Shown here piece after piece: positions 15,030-22,326 of a stretch of 42,429 nt of DNA. The notes beneath the pieces were generated by a model, which saw only the letters and a program-made list of their open reading frames with translations, had not been told where the DNA came from and ran no database searches. A program made the translations under genes and the position numbers. Location: the NCBI GenBank assembly GCA_021205455.1, contig JAJPXL010000067.1:1-42429 (forward strand), in the 5' to 3' direction. Source of the stretch: Clostridiales bacterium. Lineage in GTDB: Bacteria; Bacillota; Clostridia; Oscillospirales; Oscillospiraceae. Numbering within the stretch: the stretch's first letter is position 1; each line of letters starts with the position of its first letter.

Positions 15030-16331
15030 ATGGCAGCCATTACTGAACAGACGAAACAGTCCTGGAAATTTGAGACGAAGCAGCTCCACATCGGCCAGGA
15101 AAGCCCCGACCCCGCCACGGACGCCCGGGCGGTGCCCATTTACCAGACCACCTCCTATGTGTTCCGCAACAGCCAGCACGCCGCCGACCGCTTCGGCCTG
15201 GCCGACGCGGGCAACATCTACGGCCGCCTGACCAACTCCACCCAGGGGGTGTTTGAGGACCGGGTGGCGGCCCTGGAGGGCGGCGTGGCCGGTCTGGCCC
15301 TGGCCTCCGGCGCGGCGGCCATCACCTACACCATTCAGGCCCTGGCCACCTCCGGCGGGCATATCGTGGCCCAAAAGACCATTTACGGCGGCTCCTACAA
15401 CCTGCTGGCCCACACCCTGCCCCTCTACGGCGTCACCACCACCTTTGTGGACGCCCACGACCTGGCCCAGGTGGAGGCCGCCATCCAGCCCAACACCCGG
15501 GCGATTTACATCGAGACTCTGGGCAACCCCAACTCCGACATCCCCGACATCGACGCCATCGCCGCCATCGCCCACAGCCATGGCCTGCCCCTGGTGATCG
15601 ACAACACCTTCGGCACCCCCTACCTGATCCGCCCCATCGAGCATGGCGCGGACATCGTGGTGCACTCCGCCACCAAGTTCATCGGCGGCCACGGCACCTC
15701 CCTGGGCGGCGTCATTGTGGACGGCGGCACCTTCAACTGGGCCGCCTCCGGCAACTATCCCCAGATCGCCTCCCCCAACCCCTCCTATCACGGGGTCTCC
15801 TTCGTCCAGGCCGCAGGCCCCGCCGCCTTCGTCACCTATATTCGGGCCATCCTGCTGCGGGACACCGGCGCCACCATCTCCCCCTTCAACGCCTTCCTGC
15901 TGCTGCAGGGGCTGGAGACCCTGTCCCTGCGGGTGGACCGGCACAACGAGAACACCGCCAAAGTCATCGACTACCTGGTGAAGAACCCCCATGTGGAGCA
16001 CGTCAACCACCCCTCGCTGCCCGACCACCCCGACCACGCCCTGTATGAGAAGTACTTCCCCAACGGCGGCGGCTCCATCTTCACCTTTGAGCTGAAGGGG
16101 GACGCCGAGGACGCCAAGGCGTTCATTGACCGGCTCCAGCTGTTCAGCCTGCTGGCCAACGTGGCCGACGTGAAGAGCCTGGTCATTCACCCCGCCTCCA
16201 CCACTCACAGCCAGATGAGCCCCGAGGAGCTGGAGGACGCGGGCATTCATCCCAATACCGTCCGGCTGTCCATCGGCACGGAGCATATTGACGACATCCT
16301 GGCCGACCTGGAGCAGGCGTTCCAGGGCTGA
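15030..16331 (+). CDS. metY: O-acetylhomoserine sulfhydrylase (aminocarboxypropyltransferase)
   Basis: This PLP enzyme makes homocysteine (or methionine) from O-acetylhomoserine and sulfide (or methanethiol). The 433-residue product has the family length. It includes [21 protein letters not shown], the cofactor region [24 protein letters not shown] and the PLP lysine K216 in [12 protein letters not shown]. The C-terminus carries [24 protein letters not shown] precedes the ATG by 9 nt. It is the only gene between the leader and the repeat island, and is regulated, I infer, through the promoter operator and leader. A GGGCTGA/TCAGCCC hairpin spans the stop codon. Confidence 0.97.
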   Translation: MAAITEQTKQSWKFETKQLHIGQESPDPATDARAVPIYQTTSYVFRNSQHAADRFGLADAGNIYGRLTNSTQGVFEDRVAALEGGVAGLALASGAAAITYTIQALATSGGHIVAQKTIYGGSYNLLAHTLPLYGVTTTFVDAHDLAQVEAAIQPNTRAIYIETLGNPNSDIPDIDAIAAIAHSHGLPLVIDNTFGTPYLIRPIEHGADIVVHSATKFIGGHGTSLGGVIVDGGTFNWAASGNYPQIASPNPSYHGVSFVQAAGPAAFVTYIRAILLRDTGATISPFNAFLLLQGLETLSLRVDRHNENTAKVIDYLVKNPHVEHVNHPSLPDHPDHALYEKYFPNGGGSIFTFELKGDAEDAKAFIDRLQLFSLLANVADVKSLVIHPASTTHSQMSPEELEDAGIHPNTVRLSIGTEHIDDILADLEQAFQG

Positions 16332-16386
16332 GCTCCATCAGCCCACCCTCAGCACGGGAAACCCTGGAACGCCCCGGAGGGGGTAT

Positions 16387-16437
16387 TCCTTAGATAAGGA
16401 TACCGGAAGGAAATAAGGCGTTTGCCCTCCCGGAAGG
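16387..16437 (+). repeat. Interspersed repeat, T module (copy c)
   Basis: It starts CCTTAGATAAGG, continues with GGAAGGAAATAAGGCG and ends TTTGCCCTCCCGG. It closely matches the copy at 42367-42418, including the AAGGAT segment, so these two form a subtype distinct from the GATGTGGTTC type. It lies 55 nt after metY. Confidence 0.85.
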
Positions 16438-16444
16438 GTGATTC

Positions 16445-16780
16445 TTCTTAGATGTGGTTCTTTGAAGGAAATACCGTGTTTGCCCTCCCGGCGGGCCCTA
16501 TTTCTTGTCCCGCCAAGAAATAGGGGAAAGAAGGCGGCTTAGGGGGGAGCTTCGGGGCCTCGCTCCCCCTTAAGAATCCCCCTCCTATCCCGCTGGGCTT
16601 CGCGCTGTCCAGTCCATAAGTGGTCTGTTCCAATAGAGACGATGTAACTTGATAACTGGTGAGACTGCCGCCTATGGCGGCTGGCAGGGATTGCCGCCTC
16701 ATCCCTCGCCTACGGCGGGATGGGCGGCAATTTTATCATCCAGCGATGGATAACATCTGTCTATACCGCAAGGTTTTAGT
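16445..16780 (+). repeat. Interspersed repeat, full T-S-P unit (copy d), left arm of the inverted pair
   Basis: Module T is at 16445-16495. Module S is at 16496-16585, with a perfect 12-bp hairpin 16496-16525 and a 13-bp hairpin 16538-16574. Module P is at 16586-16780, including AGTGGTCTGTT, AGACGATGTAACTTGATA and GGCGGCAATTTT. The same order occurs on the minus strand at 17156-16800, so the two units face each other. No ORF with a plausible start and content is present. Confidence 0.85.
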
Positions 16781-16799
16781 TCCTGATGGAAAGCAAATG

Positions 16800-17156
16800 G
16801 TGAACCAACGTTTTGGGATTTAGGAGTAACAACGTCCCCTCACAGTCAGATGTCCACGACCAAAGGGCAACAAAATTGCCACCACGTTCCGCTCCAGTGG
16901 AACGGGCGGCAATCGTATCCAGCCGCCAAGGGCGGCAGCTTTGGTGCGTATCAAGTCACATCGTCTGTTGCCTGACAGACCACTTGAAAACGAGACAAGG
17001 CGCAAGCCGCCAGCGGGATACGGGGAGATTCTTAAGAGGGGGGGCACAGGCCCCCTTCTTGAGCCGCCCTCTTTCCCCCATTTCTCGGCGGCGCGAGAAA
17101 TGGGGCCCCCGGAGGGAAAGAAACATTGTTCCTTCCTCCATCCTCATCTAAGGAGG
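16800..17156 (-). repeat. Interspersed repeat, full T-S-P unit (copy e), right arm of the inverted pair
   Basis: Read on the minus strand: module T at about 17156-17109, module S with hairpins at 17076-17105 (12-bp perfect stem) and 17031-17063, then module P down to about 16835. A weak T-like sequence follows near 16800-16830. Compared with copy d, the first hairpin keeps its stem through paired base changes. Modules P of the two copies match in the AGTGGTCTGT and GACGATGTGACTTGATA blocks. Confidence 0.85.
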
Positions 17157-17224
17157 TTCCACCTCTCCACCGGCTAACGCCGGTTCCCCTCCACCGTCAA
17201 GCGGCTTTTCCGCTGCGCTCCCTA

Positions 17225-17350
17225 TGCCTGCGGCGGGACGGGCGGCAATTTTGTTGCCCTTTGGTCGTGGAAATCTGGCAGTGAGGGTACGCTGGTTCTC
17301 CTTAGATGTGGTTCTTTGAAGGAAATACCGCGTTTGCCTGCCGGGAGGGC
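17225..17350 (+). repeat. Interspersed repeat, end of P joined to T (copy f)
   Basis: This copy starts inside P (GCGGGACGGGCGGCAATTTT), continues through GTCGTGGAAATCTGGCAG and leads into a T module at 17298-17350 with GATGTGGTTCTTTGAAGG. It shows that P can be followed directly by T, as in a head-to-tail array. Two short hairpins (ACCGG/CCGGT near 17168 and AGCGG/CCGCT near 17200) lie between copies e and f. Confidence 0.75.
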
Positions 17351-17482
17351 AAGGAACGCAAGGGCCCCGGAGGACGACGTCGGTACGATGTTGTCCTTTT
17401 ACCAAAAACACTCTTAATCAACAGAATGATAAGCGGGTAATATCACCAATCGTTTTAAACTGAATTTGTGATGTTTGAAGCA

Positions 17483-17530
17483 CAAAAATACGGCCATGCA
17501 AAAGCATTTCTGCTCTCACATGACCGTATT
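17483..17530 (-). terminator. Terminator of the 35168-17647 gene run
   Basis: On the minus strand, arms AATACGGTCATG (17519-17530) and CATGGCCGTATT (17487-17498, one mismatch or wobble) are followed by TTTTT. It is 117 nt after the NIF3 stop codon. The bases 17351-17482 and 17531-17645 hold no gene I can support. Confidence 0.75.
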
Positions 17531-17646
17531 CCCTTTACCTCGCTGAAAGGCCGTCCTCAAAAACTGGCTTGTTTCAGAAAATCCCTAAGGCCAACCCACA
17601 AATGGGAGGGTTTTTCTTCTGTATAGGAGTTGATAAACACTATCAG

Positions 17647-18492
17647 TTACCGCGTGATATAAGAGAAGCTGTCGCCGGACTGCACATAGGAGATAGGAAG
17701 GTCACTCCCAATCACCTGGGGCAGCCATTTCGCCATACACTTCATGCCGAGCTCCTCCACGTTGAAGTGCCCCATTTCCAGAATCGCCTTGGGATACCCC
17801 GCATAGCAGGCGTCCCGGACATAGGCGCTCATGGTCCAGTCCACGATTTCAAACGGAATCATGACGTCTGCCCGCTCATTCCGGATGCGCTTCATCGCCT
17901 CGTTGTCCGGCACGGTACCGTCATTTTTCCATCCCCGGCTGGCCTGCACATGCTCACAGAAAAAGACGCGCTTTACCGTGGCGTTCTGATCCCCTACAAC
18001 GCGGATGCCGGTCAGGTTCAGCTTCTCCATCAGCTCCGCAGCCAGGGCTTTCACGTTGGTTTCCGGAATCTCATACATCAGCGGCTTCTTTGTGCTGCCT
18101 ATCACATAGTCCTTCCAGCCCAGCTCGCTCATGATGCCATAAAAAATGCCATCTGCAGAGCCTGCGTCGACGTTGCCGTGAATATGGTCATGGTCCCGCC
18201 AGATGACGATGCCATGCTCCTCCAGCAGCCGATGCTTTGCCTCATAGACCGGGTCTCCGGCCAGCCATTGGGTATCGTCCTCATGGTTATAAAAGACCGG
18301 TTCATGGCAGATGATAAAGTTTGCAGCGAGGTCGATCGCCTTCTGAATGACCTCCATGGAGGCAAAACAGGTTACAACAATGCCGGTACACTCCTGGTTG
18401 GCGTCACCGGCCTTGACGGTGTCGCAGGTGTGGGGGTTCCCGATTTCCGGATGAAATGCGATGAGCTTGTCGATAATCTCCTGAATTTTCAT
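17647..18492 (-). CDS. NIF3-family (DUF34) dinuclear metal-centre protein
   Basis: The 281-residue protein shows the family motifs: FIICHEPVFYNHEDD near residues 58-72, DHDHIHGN in the middle and GHFNVEELGMKCMAKW near the C-terminus. Their histidines and glutamate form the two-metal site. NIF3/YqfO proteins are toroidal hexamers, some linked to GTP cyclohydrolase-like or metal-related roles; the reaction here is unknown. It is about as long as the single-domain bacterial form. AAAGGAG precedes the ATG. As last gene of the accessory cluster, it may be a hydrolase co-opted for that pathway. Confidence 0.88.
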   Translation of the reverse strand: MKIQEIIDKLIAFHPEIGNPHTCDTVKAGDANQECTGIVVTCFASMEVIQKAIDLAANFIICHEPVFYNHEDDTQWLAGDPVYEAKHRLLEEHGIVIWRDHDHIHGNVDAGSADGIFYGIMSELGWKDYVIGSTKKPLMYEIPETNVKALAAELMEKLNLTGIRVVGDQNATVKRVFFCEHVQASRGWKNDGTVPDNEAMKRIRNERADVMIPFEIVDWTMSAYVRDACYAGYPKAILEMGHFNVEELGMKCMAKWLPQVIGSDLPISYVQSGDSFSYITR

Positions 18493-18560
18493 AACGTAGC
18501 TCCTTTCCTGTCATATGTTCATGCGTGCTCTTTTCCGGGATGTCATTCTCTCTGCAAGGG

Positions 18561-20015
18561 TTACAGGGGGAAGCCGTCCAGCGAGGTCATCATCCCGGGC
18601 GTATGCTGCACAAAGGTCAGCACCTTGTTCTCGTCCTCGTCGAGGACGATGTTCTCCGCCTGTATGCCGCCATCTGTGAAGTGCAGCGCCACAGGCGTAT
18701 CCTTTGTATAGGCCGGCCAATCCTGCAAGCCGTCCCCATTTGGATTCCCGCGCCTGGCAAAATTGGCCCAATAGCGCGTCATGCACCAGGATGCCGCATA
18801 GTCCGCCTCGGCATACCCGCCTCTGGCGTCCAGCGTGCCAAAGACGTAGGCAATTTCCGAGCTGTGGGGCGTTTTCCCGCCAAAATGCGAGGCGCGGGTG
18901 GGCTGCCCGGGCCTCACCGGCTGCGTGCGTTCAAAATAATAGGCATAGAACGGCGCTTTGCGGTTCCAGGTCGCCTGTAAGCGTCCCCACGCCTGATGGG
19001 GAGAGATGGCGAAGCCCCGATAATAGGACTCGTTGCCCACCTTCAAAAGCTCCGGCAGCCCCTTTCGGCTGAACATCCAGGAGTCTCCGGAGACGGTGCC
19101 GCAGATGATGGGCACATCCGCGTACTGCTGGTTGTGAATGGCGACACCGGGGGCCTCCTTCAGCACAACGCCGTCCAGGAACGGCTGGAAGAATCCCACC
19201 TCTTTCCCGGCCAGCAGCGTTTGGGCCGCTTCGGACAGCGCCTCTGAAAGCTCCAAAGCGTCCCGCGTCATCAGGTCCTGCACCGTCCAGCCCAGCTGCG
19301 CCAGAATCGCATCGCACATCTGCTGGAACTCCTCCTTGGGGCGCATCAGGTCGGCCTCGTTCAACCCGCCGCCGGATTGGATGATGGCCTTCTGGAACAG
19401 CCCCCGGGATAGGGGGCTCGTCAGATGGATTCGGGTGGAGATTCCTCCTGCGGACTGGCCGAAAATAGTCACGTTCTGACTGTTGCCGCCAAAGGCGCCG
19501 ATGTTCTCCTGCACCCAGCGCAGCGCGGCGATCTGATCTAAAATGCCAACATTTCCCGCGCACCCGCACTGCCGCTCCAGCGCCCGGCTGGAGAAGAAAC
19601 CCAGCGGCCCGCACCGGTAGTTGATGGTGACCAGGATAACGCCCTGCTCGTTCAGCGCAGCGCCATCAAACTCCGGCTCGGCGCTGCTGCCCGACTGAAA
19701 GCCGCCGCCAAAAATCCACACCATCACAGGGAGGCGCTCTGCGCTGCTGGCGGCGGGGGTGAACACATTCAGATACAGGCAGTCCTCTGAAAGCTCCGCC
19801 TCGTAGGACAGCCGCTTCGCGTTCTGGATGCAGGCGGGCGGGGCCTCCAGGCACGGGCGCTCTCCCTGCCATGGGTCGACGGGCTGCGGCGCCCGGAAGC
19901 GGAGCGCGCCGACGGGCGGCTTTGCAAAGGGGATCCCCCAAAACACCGTCTGCTGCGGGCTGACCGGAGCCCCGACCACGGTTCCGCACGTTGTTTTCGC
20001 TTTTATCATTGCCAT
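18561..20015 (-). CDS. Type-B carboxylesterase (alpha/beta hydrolase)
   Basis: The 484-residue enzyme belongs to the carboxylesterase/para-nitrobenzyl esterase family. SEDCLYLNVF is at about residues 76-85 and the oxyanion region IFGGGFQSGS at about 101-110. The nucleophile S188 sits in FGQSAGG, the acid is probably D311 (GTVSGDS) and the histidine H384 in HSSEIAYVFG. There is no signal peptide, so it is cytoplasmic and would act on imported esters. AAAGGAGC precedes the ATG. It lies 133 nt after the ferredoxin gene, with a hairpin between, and 68 nt before the NIF3 gene. Confidence 0.92.
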   Translation of the reverse strand: MAMIKAKTTCGTVVGAPVSPQQTVFWGIPFAKPPVGALRFRAPQPVDPWQGERPCLEAPPACIQNAKRLSYEAELSEDCLYLNVFTPAASSAERLPVMVWIFGGGFQSGSSAEPEFDGAALNEQGVILVTINYRCGPLGFFSSRALERQCGCAGNVGILDQIAALRWVQENIGAFGGNSQNVTIFGQSAGGISTRIHLTSPLSRGLFQKAIIQSGGGLNEADLMRPKEEFQQMCDAILAQLGWTVQDLMTRDALELSEALSEAAQTLLAGKEVGFFQPFLDGVVLKEAPGVAIHNQQYADVPIICGTVSGDSWMFSRKGLPELLKVGNESYYRGFAISPHQAWGRLQATWNRKAPFYAYYFERTQPVRPGQPTRASHFGGKTPHSSEIAYVFGTLDARGGYAEADYAASWCMTRYWANFARRGNPNGDGLQDWPAYTKDTPVALHFTDGGIQAENIVLDEDENKVLTFVQHTPGMMTSLDGFPL

Positions 20016-20056
20016 TGGAAACGCTCCTTTCTTCTTTTCACAGAGAAGCAGGGCAA

Positions 20057-20105
20057 AGCAGCGGAACCCTCACTTCAAATTGAGGTGCGGTTCCGCTGCT
20101 TTTTG
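20057..20105. terminator. Hairpin between ferredoxin and carboxylesterase genes
   Basis: A perfect 12-bp stem (20057-20068 and 20089-20100) has a further small stem in its loop. The T-run is on the plus strand (20099-20104), while the minus side has only TTT. On the minus transcript it may act as a partial terminator or RNA-stability hairpin inside the operon. Confidence 0.6.
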
Positions 20106-20148
20106 ATCATCGTTCAGGAACGCTGCGGGCTGCCCCGGTTCGCTCCCC

Positions 20149-20451
20149 TTACGGCAGCTTCCCCCGGGTCACCTCGGTCAGCACCCCCGGCTCTGTCACC
20201 ACCACGCGGTTCATGGGCGCTGTGCCCGCACCCCGGAAGGCGGTAATGGCGTAGGCGTACATATCGTTGCTGATGCCCAGCGCCCGGCCCTGGCAGTTCA
20301 GGTAGCACTGGCCGCAGCTCTGGCAGTTCTCCGGATAGGCCATCACCGACTTGTGGGCCACCGGGTCGAAGTAGAACACGTCCAGCGGGCAGATGTTCAC
20401 GCAGTTTTCACAGCCGATGCACTTGTTCAAATCCACTCTGATGACGCTCAT
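20149..20451 (-). CDS. 2[4Fe-4S] ferredoxin, electron-transfer partner of the FAD protein
   Basis: The 100-residue protein has two complete clusters: C11-x2-C14-x2-C17-x3-C21P and C43-x2-C46-x2-C49-x3-C53. A 45-residue C-terminal extension follows. Its ATG overlaps the end of the flavoprotein gene by 4 nt, so the two are almost certainly subunits of one enzyme. The pair resembles AprBA or ferredoxin-linked fumarate-reductase-like pairs in layout, but no sulfur-reduction genes are near. Confidence 0.93.
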   Translation of the reverse strand: MSVIRVDLNKCIGCENCVNICPLDVFYFDPVAHKSVMAYPENCQSCGQCYLNCQGRALGISNDMYAYAITAFRGAGTAPMNRVVVTEPGVLTEVTRGKLP

Positions 20452-22310
20452 GCTCTCCCTCCTTTTCCGCCTTTGCCGCCCCAGCGGGACGCGGGCGCTT
20501 CAAAGCCCTTTGCCTCCGGCTCGCCGGGGAAGTAGTACACATACCGCTTCTCGTAGGGCTGCTGCAAATCGCCGGCCCATTCCTCCGGTACCGGCACCTT
20601 CTCCGTGGTGAGGGAGCCGTCCGGCTCCTTCCGCTGGGTCAGGAAGCACAGGAAGTGCGCATCATCCCGGTAGGGATAATCCGTCCGATAGGTGTTGCCC
20701 CGGCTCTCCTGCCGGGCCAGACCGGCGCGGAGCTTCAGCTCGGCGCTCTGCACCTTATGTTTCACCTCGATGCACAGCCGCAGGTCGTGGCTGGTGCAGG
20801 CCGACAGGCGGGGAACGACGTGTTCCTTCATGTACAGCACCTGGACTAGCGCCGCCTGCAGGGTGGCCTCGCTCTTGGCCACGCTGACCCAGTAGGGGGC
20901 CATGGTGGCGTGGAGCACGTCTCTGGCCCAGTTGGGGTCAAAGCCCTTCTCCATCCGCAGGGGAGCGGTGATCTCCTCCGTTTTGGCCGCCACCGTCTCC
21001 GGGGAGAGGGTGCGGGACGGAACCCCGGCAGCGTAGGCGGCAGCCGCCTTGCCCGCGTGGTCGCCGTCGATGGAGCAGAAGCAGGAGGTGAAGCCCACCC
21101 CGCAGGGATAGGCCGCGCCGGAAGGGGAGGTGGCGTGGATGCCGTCCCCTGCCACATAGAGGCCGGGGACGCCGGTAGCGCAGTCCCGCTCCCGCAGTCC
21201 GCAGAAGACGCCGGAGGTCAGGTGGCAGCACATACCGGTGGCCGCACCGGCCAGGCCGCTCTCCGCCACAGGGGTGCTCATCTTGCCGGAGCGAACCTCC
21301 TCCGGGTCGCTGCCGTAGGTCTGGGAGCCGCCCCGACGGGTGAAGGCCGCCGTGGCCACGTCCTGGGTCTCCGAGCCGTCGGTCTTGGGGACACCGTTCA
21401 CCGCCTTGCGCACACGCCCCAGCACCATGGCGTTGCCCTTGGTGCCTGCGTAGCTGTCGATGTTCCCAGGCACCACGTCGCCGCCGCAGAGCCAGATGTT
21501 CTCCAGATACTGCCAGTGGTTGTCCAGGAAGACGTTGCCGGGGGCGGTGCTGGAGGTGCCGTGGAAGTCCTCAAACTCCTTGCCTGCGATGGGCAAGCCC
21601 AGCTCGTAGGCCATGTACTCCCCGTCGAAGGTGTCCCCGCCGGTGGGATAGCCGGTGGGCTTGTAGCTGCCGCCGCCTGTGGCCAGCACCACCGCTTTCG
21701 CGCTAACCGCGATGACCTGGCCGCTGGGCACATGGAAGCCCATGACCCCGCTGACCCTGCCGTCCTCCGTCAGGGTGTCCGTCACCATGGTGTGCTCCAG
21801 CACGGGGATCTCGTAGCGGTTCAGCACCTCCATCCACTTCTTGTGGCGGTCAAACCGGTCAAAGGTTTCCCGGTAGCCCACAAAGTCCTCCTGCCGGTAG
21901 AACTCCCCGGCCTCGGAGGCCTTGGGGTACTGGGCCAGGATGCCCCAGTCCGACAGGCGGTGATAAATGCCCTTGGACTCCTGAATCCAGCACTCGTACC
22001 AGCTCAGGTTGCTGAGGTAGTCGCCTCCCACCATCATGGCCTGGCGGAAGGACTCCTCATCGTCGCCCCGCTCCGGGTCGAACCAGCGGAAGCTGCTGGG
22101 CCAGGGGGACAGGCCGGAGTAGCCAGGCCGCCCCTTGTCAATGACGAGGACGCTTTGCCCCTGCTCCTTCGCGGACACCGCCGCGTTCAGCCCGGCAAAG
22201 CCGCAGCCCACCACGACCACATCCGCGCTGTAGGCCGCGTCATAGGGGCAGGCCACCGCCTGAGGGCGGGGCAGCTCCATGGTGCGGGGAGCGGTTACAG
22301 ATTGGCTCAT
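20448..22310 (-). CDS. FAD-dependent reductase flavoprotein subunit (fumarate/adenylylsulfate reductase superfamily)
   Basis: The 620-residue protein has the FAD-binding VVVVGCGFAGLNAA at about residues 31-44. It also has an internal ATGGGSYKPTGYPTGGDTFDG block and a late GVPGLYVAGDGIHATSPSG typical of this superfamily. A C-terminal helical region follows, and the protein ends in a Gly/Lys-rich tail GGKGGKGGRA. With the ferredoxin it should reduce (or oxidise) an organic substrate using low-potential electrons. The substrate is not evident from sequence. No signal peptide is visible. GAAAGGAG precedes the ATG. Confidence 0.9.
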   Translation of the reverse strand: MSQSVTAPRTMELPRPQAVACPYDAAYSADVVVVGCGFAGLNAAVSAKEQGQSVLVIDKGRPGYSGLSPWPSSFRWFDPERGDDEESFRQAMMVGGDYLSNLSWYECWIQESKGIYHRLSDWGILAQYPKASEAGEFYRQEDFVGYRETFDRFDRHKKWMEVLNRYEIPVLEHTMVTDTLTEDGRVSGVMGFHVPSGQVIAVSAKAVVLATGGGSYKPTGYPTGGDTFDGEYMAYELGLPIAGKEFEDFHGTSSTAPGNVFLDNHWQYLENIWLCGGDVVPGNIDSYAGTKGNAMVLGRVRKAVNGVPKTDGSETQDVATAAFTRRGGSQTYGSDPEEVRSGKMSTPVAESGLAGAATGMCCHLTSGVFCGLRERDCATGVPGLYVAGDGIHATSPSGAAYPCGVGFTSCFCSIDGDHAGKAAAAYAAGVPSRTLSPETVAAKTEEITAPLRMEKGFDPNWARDVLHATMAPYWVSVAKSEATLQAALVQVLYMKEHVVPRLSACTSHDLRLCIEVKHKVQSAELKLRAGLARQESRGNTYRTDYPYRDDAHFLCFLTQRKEPDGSLTTEKVPVPEEWAGDLQQPYEKRYVYYFPGEPEAKGFEAPASRWGGKGGKGGRA

Positions 22311-22326
22311 TTCCTTTTCACTCCTT

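Noticed and set aside
16387-17350. CRISPR array
   Set aside because: Repeats are unevenly spaced, in both orientations and of different lengths, and no cas genes are nearby.
16448-17411. Short frames in the repeat island (about 60-112 codons on both strands)
   Set aside because: They run through hairpins, are not maintained between repeat copies and lack ribosome binding sites at sensible spacing.
20149-22310. Dissimilatory sulfate reduction (AprBA) assignment
   Set aside because: The gene pair layout is similar, but no sat, qmo, dsr or other sulfate-reduction genes are present and the flavoprotein lacks segments I would expect in AprA.
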